NCBI GenBank assembly: GCA_000711775.1
Contig: ARYC01002456.1
Location: forward strand, 1-64,000
Direction of reading: 5' to 3'
Source: Oxytricha trifallax
Lineage: Eukaryota; Ciliophora; Spirotrichea; Sporadotrichida; Oxytrichidae
Length of the DNA: 64,000 nt
Part shown: one piece after another, positions 46,059 to 56,464 of the stretch
Layout of the letters: the number at the start of each line of letters is the position of its first letter
Numbering within the stretch: the first letter of the stretch is position 1
The notes under the pieces: generated by a model
The model's database searches: none
What the model was told of the DNA's origin: nothing
The model's input: the letters and a program-made list of their open reading frames with translations, nothing else
Made by a program: the position numbers and the translations under genes

Positions 46059-48654
46059 ATGGATTAAGAATTTTTATCTGAAATATTAAAATAGGAATTT
46101 GCAAATTCAAGTTTTAAATTCATAAAAAATGAAAAAGCAAGTATCACTAAAAGAATTAGGTTTCTTGGAGAATATTTTGTTTTCACTCTCAGAAGAAATC
46201 GACATATTTTATGCTCTGTCTTAAAACGCTGATCTTTTTGAAGAAACACTATTTACTGAGGATTTACTCCAGGATAAATTATTGCAAATCTCATTGAATT
46301 CTTTTTATAATTAACTATTATGATAGATGTGTTTACTTTACAATAATCAAATTAGTTGATAACTTGGAAAACCTTCGCAGTGGACCCAAATACACAAAAT
46401 CTCTACAATAAATATACATAATTTCCATGGGATATTATAAATTAAATGATCGATTGGAAATTAAAAATCCGACTGTAAATCTCAAAAAGCATTTCGGAAA
46501 TCGTATGATTAATTAACAATTTTAGATTTGCTAATTTTATTGACTTATAAGAATGATATAATTATAAATTCATATGATTTGCAGAGTGACTGGCTTAAAC
46601 CTATTGAGCTAGAACTTAAAACTTAAAATGCAAGAAATGTAGTAAATTGATATGACTTTGGACAAAGAACAGGATTTCCCTCAGAGACTGTACGTTGAAC
46701 AAGAAATTAGAATGTTTTTGAATATCCTCATAAACTACATTCTCTGCAATATTGCTATATATTACAAAACGATTTCACATTTATTCATAAACCAAATTGC
46801 AATATTTGAATATTAATCACGATGAAGGGTTATGGAAGGAAGTAGTGGCAGAAGACAGTTTAATAGAGGAAATGTGCTTTAAATCTATTAAATACAGTTT
46901 GGAGATACCAGTCATTCCAATTAGGAAGTTTCTTATACTATTTTACCTATATTTAAGAATTCTCTTTGGGGATGTCCCTTGTAAGTTATTTTAAGAAAGG
47001 TTTAAGACATTATTATGTAGAAACTAAAGAAGAGCACAAAGATTTAAAGTACATGAAAGAACTGCAAAATTTGATTGAAAAAGAGGATCCGAGATATCAC
47101 ATGAAAAATGTTTCGAATTAAATCCTCTTAAATTCTATCAAGATTGCTATGATTTAATACTTTAAAAATGATAAAATTAAGGTCTTTGATTTTTATTTGG
47201 TCTGTTTTTTGAGACTTTGCTATTTGAAAAAAAATATCATATCTTTAGGAATGAAGAATATTTGGGATAAAAATGTGGAAGGATTTTATAAAAGACATAT
47301 GAACTCAGATAGTCCTATCCCACAAATCATTGTAGTTGGTATATTGAGAGTTTTGCTAACTACTTGCCCTAATGCAGCTAGAAATACAGGTATCATTTTT
47401 TATACTTATTTGACACATTTTAGGTGGTATTGATTTACATAGTGAATGGAGTTCTCCTCTGCAATTTGCATTTTACAAGAGAGACTACTTCATAGCTCAC
47501 AATTTTCAATCTCAGCACTTCAATCATGATTTCTTGCAAATCCCAGCATAAAATAATAATTTAAATCAAGACAATATCGAGTAAGAAGAGGGAAGCTCAA
47601 CTAGAGCATAAACCCCAAGAAAAGAAGCTCCTGATTTTGCAATAGTTGAGGACTATAAATATGAGAATGATAGACATAGAGTTATAGTGGCTTTGATAAT
47701 CTCAGACTTCTTTCTCTTCTTAATGAAACATTTCAAGAACAATCACATAATTCAATTTATATACATATCTCAACTTGTAGTCGATGCCAATGGCGTCTTA
47801 GTTTTGCTTAAGTTTCTCAATTAAGACTTTACTAAAATTGACTTTTCGAGTGTCAAAATTGATTAGAAATACCCCTTTATTTATGACGAGGGGAGTTAAC
47901 TGTAACTAGAGCAAATTTTAGAATTGTCTATTAATTCCTTGCTAAGGTTGATGTACAAAACTTGTAAGAACTAAGGTGAGAGAATAAAGCTATATCTTGT
48001 CCAATATAAGGCAGCTGTAAGTTCTAGGATAATTTTTAAGTTTTTACTATATAGTTGATAATGAAAAGACTAATTAATAAGTTTGAGAAGAGTGAAGTTG
48101 CAGATATTAAGAAGAATGCTGGAAAAATTATAAAAATCCAAATTAAATATATGAACAGAAACTGGAGAAAGAATAACATGAAAATTGTGTCTCTTGTTTA
48201 TCAATTCGTCAAGCTAAGACGTCTAGATGACTGGCTTGCTTGGGAAAATCAAAGCCTTGAGGAAGAGCTATACCTTTCTCAAGATGAAATAAGACACATG
48301 AATTTAGACTTCAACTATAAACACTACAGCTAGTTTATTGAAAAGATAGAAGAGGATAAATTAAAGCTTACCGCAGCCTAGAATGGGATTGAATTAGCAG
48401 AGGATGGAACAATGACTGAAGAAGAAAAAGAGGCTTTGAAACAATTAAGCAAAACCATTGATTTCAATAAGCTTTCTTAATAAAAGGATTCTGAGAAGTT
48501 TGGAATTGGGGCTATTATTGAAAGTGGACTTGAGAAGGCAGTAGACGAAAATAATATACTTCATTAATTGTGGAAGAGAGCTAATGTAGAGGAAAGTTTC
48601 TATAAAAATTATGAGAAATGGCTTGAAGAAGAAGTCTGGAGTTATTATGATTGA
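46059..48654 (+). CDS. STRIP1/2 (FAR11) homologue, STRIPAK complex subunit
   Basis: Core scaffold of the striatin-interacting phosphatase/kinase complex. Recognised from the C-terminal conserved region: AGKIIKIQIKYMNRNWRKNN, MKIVSLVYQFVKLRRLDDWL and HMNLDFNYKHYSQF, which follow the STRIP pattern K-x-x-x-R-x-WRK-x-NM-x-x-x-x-x-x-Y, and from KYSLEIPVIPIRKFLILFYL (N1221-type region). Other pieces: EEIDIFYALSQNADLFEETL near the N terminus, DKEQDFPQRLYVEQEIRMFL, PQIIVVGILRVLLTTCPNAA, VIVALIISDFFLFLMKHFKN. Start MDQEFLSEILKQEFAN at 46059; frames change around 46150, 46320-46640 and 46990, where AT-rich inserts lie. Stop TGA 48652-48654. Family call is strong; joints not all placed. Confidence 0.82.
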
Positions 48655-48787
48655 ATCATATTTTCATAAATTCAATAATACAAAAGTCTTTATTTTACTA
48701 TAAGAATTTTCAAGAAAATTAATTTAAATTATCAATTTAATAATTAACTATTGTTGTCAAATTTATTCATAATATCGAAAGATTAAT

Positions 48788-50390
48788 GTGAGTTGAAATC
48801 TGCTTGCTGAATATTTTGACAATTGAAGGTCGAAGCCTCATTGAACATATTGTTGATGTTATTAACCAGTCCCTCTTGGAATGCTTATCCACTTATAATT
48901 GAAAGGTCTTCTTACTCATTGTTTTCGACAAAAGATTGCCCACCTATTGCCTAATACTGTTTGCGAAGATCTGATTTCAAATTACCTTGATTTGTAAGAT
49001 CGTGGCGTTAAAGCTAATCTAATTTGTGTCTAATTCTATTAGTAATGTCAGTGCTAATATTGTGAGATTGACCATTGTTATAAGAAGAGCCATGAATTGT
49101 GTAAGCACTGGGTGGTGCTCCCATTATATGAGAAGTTTGATTATTTAAGTTCAGGCCTGGTTTGTAAGAGAAACCTACAGCTTGATTTTTGTCACTTGAA
49201 AGTAGAGCTTTTTAAGCATTTTTCCTTTTCAATATTTCCTCTGGAGTATCATCTGGAATTTCACTGATATCCTCTGGAATATCGAAATCATAAGCCTTAT
49301 CCATTAATGAGCCATGTAAGAATGCTCTAGTTAATGGATCTTTCTTTGGTTTAGCCAGAAATAGTCCCATTCTAAATCTAAACTTAATATCTCCCATAGA
49401 ATCTGGATGCTTGCCATCAAGAAGCTTATCAATCTTATCGATAGTAATGATATTTGGTACATGTCTAACTTCATCATTAAACTTTGTCAAGTATATGTCT
49501 AGCTGGTAATTATAGTAATCTCTTAAGATTTTAAGCATACATTCATATATTCTATCTTTTTTCATAATCGTCCTGACCATATAAGAATGAATAAACTGAT
49601 CGACTTTTTCTACTGGTACATACATACGATGATAGGCTGAAATATGTCTTTTTAATTCTAAAAAGTTTCTTCTAACATTGTTTATATAGACGAATGAGAA
49701 CTTCTCATGGATGTTATGCTAAGTGATGTTGATGTAAAAGTGATAAAAGCCATACTGATCTAATCTTGACTGTTCACTTCTTGGTCTCACATAACTAGTC
49801 ATAGTATCTGAAATCAGAGCTCCACCAATAGCTAAATGTTTTCTCACAATTTTAACAAGAGTTGGATGCTTTCTATCTGGGATATAATAGAAGATGGGGA
49901 TTCCAGTTGACCTGCACAACATTCCAAAGACTCTGTTAATTTTTCTTGCAAATACTGTACATTTTGAGAGTTTCTAACGACCAAGTCGAGTTTCATCAAT
50001 TTCAACTGGTCCTGGCAGTTTTATATAGGGCAGCATCTTAGTCTTAACAAAGAGACTGCATGTTTTTCTTATCAATTAGAAGTTTTTAATGACTTGGTTT
50101 CTGTCTCTGACTATATTCTGAGCTAATCTAGGCCAAACGTTATCGATCCATAGATATATCGAAATATCAAACATTTTTATATCTAAGTAGCAGAGTGGAG
50201 TGTTCATTGTAATACCTTTACTGATTCCACATCTTCCACATTGCCAAATAAGTTGTGATCGTGACTCAGCGTTTCTGACTAGAAGCATGGGGCAAGTACA
50301 AAATGGGCAGTCTCTGCGTTTATGCAATAAACCAAAGCGTGCATAGTCTCGAGCCACATCAACTATATCTCTTTCATATCTTTCGTCCAT
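48788..50390 (-). CDS. IS1595/ISXO2-like transposase-domain protein with Q/N-rich tail
   Basis: Single uninterrupted frame of about 530 codons. N-terminal zinc ribbon (CPFCTC...CGRCGI), then an IS1595-type DDE fold: first Asp in GPVEIDETRLGRQ, VFGMLCRSTGIPIFYYIPDR, second Asp in GGALISDTMTSY, and INNVRRNFLELKRHI at the place of the third catalytic residue (Asn followed by Lys, as in the DDN-K subgroups; no Glu there). After the domain, about 200 extra residues (DFDIPEDISEIPDDTPEEIL, GGQSFVENNEQEDLSIISGQ) end NFCNQ-like at TGA near 48788. No terminal inverted repeats or target duplications were seen close by. Either a recent germline transposon or a domesticated host gene; the long host-like tail favours domestication (inference). 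Confidence 0.85.
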
Positions 50391-51024
50391 CTAGCTATCT
50401 GTCAATCAATATATAAATTATTTAAATATATATGTAAATTAGAATATAATATATTGAGGACAATTATTCCCAATTAAAAGAATTATAAGTATTTAAACAT
50501 TCTAAAAAATTTAATAATTTATTTTTAAATCTTTATCAGAAGATGCAATAATTTACTCTAAATTGATTTATTGAGATTCCCTTACAATCATAAATTTCTG
50601 ATTGAATAATCTGAATTTCACAAAGTAATAGCAATTGAGCTAAATAAAATTATAATATATTTATAATTCAATTTATTAATTTATTTGGCACAATTTATAG
50701 CATCTCTTAAATTGCTTATAATCAATTCTTAGTTAAAACACATAAATATCACACGACATTTCCAGAAAATTTACTTCAAATTTACAAGACTATCAAAGTT
50801 CAATCAATTTATCATTAAATCAAATATACATACCAAACATATCAACAATAGAAATATACCAGAAAAGTAAAAAAATGCTATCACATAACTTAATCGAAAG
50901 TTTATAATGATAAATTTTAATATGTAAAATTCATTATAGTAAAATGAATAAAATGGTCAATTCATGAGTTTAATGAATGCTAATTATTTTACAATTAAGT
51001 TAAAACTAGGATCAATAAGAAAAA
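50391..51024. other. AT-rich spacer between divergent genes
   Basis: About 630 bases between the transposase-domain gene (minus) and the kinase gene (plus). I looked for an inverted repeat that could be a transposon end and saw none by eye. Confidence 0.5.
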
Positions 51025-53261
51025 ATGAATAGTAAGGAAGATGAAGAACGACAGGCAAATTTATGGCGTCTTATGAAAGAGCAAAAGAAACCAACTAAAT
51101 CAATCCTGGACAACAAATACATGATCATAAAAACAATAGGCGATGGGAGATATGCCAAGTAAGTACACTATTGATAATAAAATTTCATCCTCCATTTTAA
51201 CTTAAAGTTTACATGTAATTTCCTAATCATATGTTTAATTTAGAGTGAAATTGTCTGTCGATATGAGTAAGGGAAAGTAAGTTGCCATTAAGTTCTTAAA
51301 AGTGCATTTAAACCCTTAAAACCTTCATAAATATATTGTGATATATATTAAATGTCATACTCTATAGAGCCTTTTATTAAAGTAAAAAGACTTCATTTTA
51401 TCCAAAAATATATTTAGTTTGGTTATTTGGGTTAAAATTATACGTATTAAGGAAAAACTCTTGAATGTTTTGACATTTGAATATGATCCTTTATTTTAAT
51501 TAGTGTATTTTAAAATTCAAAATTTCCAAATGAAGTTTTTATTTCCCAGTAAAATATTCTAATTGATAAAATAATTATGATTTGTCAATGGATTATAATT
51601 TCAGGTATAAATATACTTTTATAGTCTTAATATACTTGCACTACTAGTATCACCATTATATAATTTTAATGTAATACAAATAAATTAATGTATTTATAAC
51701 TCATAAACTTAACACTCTCTCAAAATCACATTAATAGTGATTTTGATAGTTTATTCAGGAACAAGCAAAAGAAAAGCACTCGAATGCCTACATCGTGAAA
51801 TCAAAATCTTATCAGAGTGTGATCACCCAAACATCGCAAAGATTATTGCCTCATCTTTCGACGGCGTGCTTATAACAGAACCCTATAGCAACGATTAAGA
51901 CCAAAAGAATTCATGTTTAAGTAATGCAAAAGAGAATTGCTCAGGAAAAAGCATTGGTGATGACGACATCTTAGATGTTAACTCAAGTAAGATCAAAAGG
52001 AAGAAAAACTTTAACTTCAACTTTATATAAACGTATGCTATTATGTAATGAAATTTGCAGAATACGGAGAACTTTTCAAGTTCATAGAGCATACAGATCG
52101 TTTTACAGAGAAACTATCAAAATCGTTCTTCTATCAATTGGTACAAGGCCTTCAATATTTGCATGACAATGGAGTAGCGCATAGAGATTTAAAGCCAGAG
52201 AATTTACTAATAGATTCAAAGTTCAGACTAATTATTGCTGATCTAGGCTTCGCAATATAACTCGAGAAAGACTAAATGAAAGGATCACTTTACACTTAAT
52301 ATGTCCAAAAGTGCAGGTTGGTCGGCTCAGAGGACTATAATGCACCAGAGATACTGTAAGAAGAACTAATGGCTACAGATTAGATGTAAAAGGGACAAGA
52401 AATAAATTAAAAGTCAGATTTGGACAACGCTATTATTCAATAAAATAGTAGTAATTCAAAAGGAAATTAGAAGTTTATTCTATATGATCCAATGAAGGCT
52501 GATTTATTTTCACTTGCCACAACACTTTTTATCATAGTAATGAGATGCTCTCCATTTAGAAAAGCTCATGCAAAAGATCCATACTTCAAGCGTTTGTGTG
52601 CTGTAGACAGAAGACCATTCTGGAACATTTTCAAGACTATTCCTTGTTCACCAGAGTTTAAAGATCTCTTTGAATAGTTAACAAAGAGAGATCCTGAAGA
52701 GAGAATTAATTTGAAACATGTCCTGAATCATTAATGGTTAATGAATTCAGAATAAAGTTTTATTGAGCTTAATGAGCTGGAAGAGGAGATAAAACGAAGA
52801 TACGAAGTTGTTGAGAAAACAGCAGTCATGGACTTTGATTAACTGAGCAAAAACGACAAAATAATGAGTTAATCTGTTGACTAAGAACTTATGTTAAAAG
52901 ACTTAGAAGACTTCGAACAATTAAGAGTGAGCATGATTGAGGATATAGAGGTTGTAAATAAAAGACTTTCATATAAGAAGAATCTTAAGATAATCAAGAA
53001 AGCTGCTATGAAGTTTATGATAGAAGATAGTGCTACACCAATCCCTAGTTATATAAATTTATGAAATTTAGTTTCTAAACAACCATCCAATAGAGTAACC
53101 TAGATACCAAGAAAGAAGATGATTACAAAACTCCAAATCCAGTCGAAGAATCCATATGTCAAAAATAGGAGGAAGATAAAGAGGATCATTATTATGATTT
53201 TCTAAGGTCAGAAAGAATGTCAAGTTTAACAGACAGCAGATTTGATTCTTTTGATGAGTGA
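51025..53261 (+). CDS. serine/threonine protein kinase (CAMK/SNF1-like)
   Basis: Starts [20 protein letters not shown]. Glycine loop [12 protein letters not shown] is split by a GT-AG intron (51158 to about 51243), then KQVAIKFLK with the catalytic Lys. A long AT-rich interruption (about 51320-51755) precedes [20 protein letters not shown] (the alphaC Glu), a variable insert, [20 protein letters not shown], the catalytic loop [10 protein letters not shown], magnesium-binding IADLGFA (DLG in place of DFG), a charged insert, DYNAPEIL (APE), and [20 protein letters not shown] with PFRKA. After the kinase core come acidic helical pieces ([20 protein letters not shown]) and a C-terminus [20 protein letters not shown] to TGA 53259-53261. 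All catalytic residues present, so probably active. Subfamily by overall pattern only. Confidence 0.85.
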
Positions 53262-53403
53262 CCGATGTTTGACTTCTCGTTTGTAACAATTAATAATTAA
53301 CTATCGCAATTTATAGAGTAGCTTAGTATAGAAAATGAGCTGCTTATATAATCAAATTTAATTTTATATCTAATCATTTCTAAAATTATCAATTCATTCT
53401 TAA

Positions 53404-56359
53404 TCAATTATCTCCCAACATTCTAACAATAAATCCAGCTCTAGGTTTTGGTTCAAACCATGTACTTTTAGGTGGCATAATTGCTCCTGAATCAGCTACT
53501 GTTAAAAGATCATTGATTTAGACTGGATACATGGCAAAAGCAGCAAGGCAATCATCATTGCATCTTTTCTCTAACTCTTTCAACCCTCTTATTCCACCTA
53601 CAAAATCGATTCTTTTGTCAGTCCTCACATCTTTTATACCTAGTATATTATCCAAAACCAGATCGTTCAAAAGCTAAACATCTAAGCTTTTAACTGGATC
53701 ATTTGTCTGCAAGAATTTATTCTTAAGCTTGCATTGATACCACTTATCACCTCTCAAATAAAGACTGCATGTATGCTTCTCCTTAGGTTTAATGTTATTT
53801 AGATTCTAATCAGTATGAACTTAGACATCATAATACTCCATAAGTCTGTTCATAAACTCAGTGGCTGATAAGCCGTTCAAAGATTTCAACACTCTATTGT
53901 AATCCATAATTTAAAGCTGTTCTGCTGGGTATATTATAGACATGAAATAGTTGAAATCCTCGTTTCCAGTTATATGCCCATGCTTTTTCAAAGCCAATTC
54001 TCTTCTCATCTTTCCTACATTATATGAAGCGGCCGATCTGTGATGCCCATCTGCAACATAAGTGCAATCTAATTTAGTAAACTCATCTTCGAAAAATTTA
54101 TTCACTCCATGATCAACTTGCCATAACTATAAAATAAATGACTTGTGATTCTTTTACTTACAGTATGAGTAATGTTGTCTTCGCTTATCACAGTTTGATA
54201 TGGATCAGTTTTCTTTGTGATTTCTGATACTTAATGAGTAATTGCATCACCACCTTTATATGTTAAGAATACTGGGCCAATGTTAGCATTTTATGCATCT
54301 ATCAGTTCTGTTCTATCTTTTTCCTTACTTGGAAGAGTTTTCTCATGCTTCTTTATTTTATCGTTCTCGTAGTCTTCAATTGAACTTGCAGCTACTAAAC
54401 CATATTAAGTTCTTCCTTCCATTGTCTAAGAATAGACGTAGAATCTTGACTGCTGATCTCTTGTCAGCCATCCTTGAGAAATAAACTTTGTTAATTGGTT
54501 AATATTTAGTAAATAAATTAAGGGGGAATTTAAATGATAAAATATAAATAATTCAAGACATTTATTATATATCAATATAGCATTATGCAGTTTGAATGAG
54601 AAATTTGTATTTATGTAAGAAAAATATGTTCACCAAAGCCCTCTAAACAAATTTCTTTTAGGTGTTAGTCTTAAAATACTTGAAATTAAGATATATTTTC
54701 CCAAGGTTATATAACCTTTTTCTTCAAAATCATTAAAATGTCTGTTGTTTTATCATTATTTAATAACCCCCTTTTATTATCCCCTATGTATGAGATATAG
54801 TTTTATTTTTCGATAATCTTTTTACATGCTTTTTAGGAATTTTGATTGACTTTTTATACAAGCAAATTTTTTCATGACTTAAATTATATTATAAATGCCT
54901 TTTAATGAAATACCCGTTAATTATCTGTTAAAAATTCGATTATAATCTTTGAAATATGATTAAAACTTTATATAAAAGTATGATATGTGATCGCATAAGT
55001 AAGTTGTTTAATTAATTTGAAATTAAAAATAAATATAGTCCTTTAATTATTAAGATTATAGTTAAAAGTTTAAAGATGAAAAACATCCTCGTTCTCTTAA
55101 GCGTGATAGCCGTTGCTCAAGCCGATGTTAAAGCCGACACCCTCTGAGACTTTTGAAATTCCCTGTCTAGTTTCAATGCTGGTACCTGCACTTCACTCAT
55201 TGATAACAACTCCAATGACAGAGATACCTGCTTGGTTGCTTGCACTGAGGCCTCAGCCTACATTACCAAGATGTTCACCTCAACTGAATACACTGACTCT
55301 AAATACAACCCAGCTGAGTTCAAGTCCAAATCAGGAGACTTCAACATTAAATTCAACGCCCAAATGAATCAATGCAGACACTTCGAGTTATTGCAAGCCT
55401 TCCACAAGATAGCTTCAGTCATGTTGCAAGCTTCACCATTACTCTGAATATATGAAACCTCACAGTTTGCGTTAAAACGCTGAAGCAGCAGCAGAATTAC
55501 AAAGCTGTCTAGAGGAATACTCTAAAGGAAATCCACTCTGGCAACAGAGAATACCTCTAACATAATAACAAATTTAGAATGTAAAACCAGACATCTCAGT
55601 GCACAACTAGTTTCTCATCACAGGTATTCAATCAACAACCGCCAGTGAGTTCAAGAGACCCCAATGAAAACTATGATTTGATATTTAAGCAGTTGCAGAA
55701 AGCCTCAAATGAAAAAGATGAGCTATAGCGTGAACTCAGCAGATTGAAGGACCAGAGAGATTTGATGAGAATGAAGAATTCAGCATTAGGTGGCAGTGCG
55801 GGTTCTGGGGCAGGAGAAGCAAGTGGAAATAAAGCACAATAGAACAATGGATATCAATTACTGCATGTACTCCTAGTAGCAATCATTTCACTGATATTGG
55901 GCGCAATCATAAAGCAATGAGGGAAATAACAATTGGTAATCTGAATAATGAATAAATAAAGCAACATGCATTTTAGACTAGACGCATGTTTTCAAATATA
56001 ATAAAAGCAGAAATGATATATATTTTGATTTCTATTTGCAAATTTTCTGTGTCATCTTTATTTTGCGGGGTTTTATATAAAAATGCTTAAGTCCCCTCAA
56101 TACATTAATTAACTAAATAATTTTTATAAATAAACTTAAGTAAATTTCTTTTGCCTGTTTGGTATACTTATTGTGAATAAGGGTCTATTCCTTCAGGTAC
56201 ATCAATCTCTGGCTTGTTAACCCTTAAAAATGAATAGGGGTTTCCTTATGCTATCACTCTAGCTTCAGAAGAGGAAATAACGTCATATTCAGGAGCTAGG
56301 ATCTGCTTAGCTAAGGATTTATTTGCTAGATACGCTTTAAAAGGGCGGATTTTTACCAT
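53404..56359 (-). CDS. DUF1015 family protein, interrupted by a 1.65 kb gene-bearing IES
   Basis: Conserved, mostly uncharacterised family found in bacteria and some eukaryotes. N-terminal MDS 56128-56359: MVKIRPFKAYLANKSLAKQI, APEYDVISSSEARVIAQGNP, YSFLRVNKPEIDVPEGIDPY. Pointer AAGTTTATTT (minus strand; plus-strand AAATAAACTT at 56128-56137 and 54479-54488) joins RNLLKF to ISQGWLTRDQQSRFYVYSQT in perfect frame. Then GRTQYGLVAASSIEDYENDK, an intron near 54130-54165, CTYVADGHHRSAASYNVGKM (the family's hallmark HHR motif), FMNRLMEYYDVQV, and the end ADSGAIMPPKSTWFEPKPRA with TGA 53404-53406. Full length for the family, so likely functional. The IES between contains a separate plus-strand gene. 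Confidence 0.9.
55078..55690 (+). CDS. secreted Cys-containing protein, nested in the DUF1015 IES
   Basis: Begins MKNILVLLSVIAVAQADVKA, a clear signal peptide. Two tiny inserts break the frame: a 21 bp piece with pointer CCCT (two TGAs inside; excision gives ADTLSSFNAGTCTSLIDNNS) and a 22 bp piece with pointer CAAG (excision gives QAFHKLHHYSEYMKPHS). Then NAEAAAELQSCLEEYSKGNP and a Q-rich end to TGA near 55688. Cysteines (GTCTSL, DTCLVACTEA, NQCRHFE, LQSCLEE) could form disulfides. Codon use is GC-richer than surroundings, suggesting good expression. Alternative explanation, TGA read as Trp (DTLWDFWNSL), is not supported elsewhere. Family not recognised. Confidence 0.62.
55580..55920 (+). CDS. 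coiled-coil, tail-anchored C-terminal segment
   Basis: Overlaps the end of the secreted-protein frame in another frame: NQQPPVSSRDPNENYDLIFK, a coiled coil (LQKASNEKDELQRELSRLKD), a small Gly/Ala/Ser linker, and a single C-terminal membrane span (HVLLVAIISLILGAIIKQ) to TGA 55918-55920. Coil plus tail anchor is the layout of VAP/SNARE-type proteins, but no MSP or SNARE core was found upstream. It could be the end of the preceding gene after a further IES, which would make that a signal-peptide plus C-terminal membrane protein, or a partial gene. I cannot decide. Confidence 0.45.
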
Positions 56360-56464
56360 GAATCAAATGTTTTGTTTTAAAATTTAAAAGTTTATTTGAT
56401 TTCGTCATCATTTCAATGAATTCGAGCATAATCTCTGATAAGCTTATGGCAATATATTTTGAAA

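Larger units (their letters stand above)
54489..56127 (-). other. large IES (about 1.65 kb) inside the DUF1015 gene
   Basis: Bounded by the 10 bp repeat AAATAAACTT (54479-54488 and 56128-56137). The first about 580 bases (54489-55077) are AT-rich with no feature; 55078-55920 carry plus-strand coding sequence; the last 200 bases are AT-rich again. Excision of this piece is needed to unite the DUF1015 halves. Confidence 0.85.

Noticed and set aside
55110-55690. TGA read as tryptophan (DTLWDFWNSL)
   Set aside because: Would make one gene readable, but TGA ends all other confident frames here (Rab7, Spb1, DUF1015, WDR44, RING) and micro-IES removal explains the same sites.
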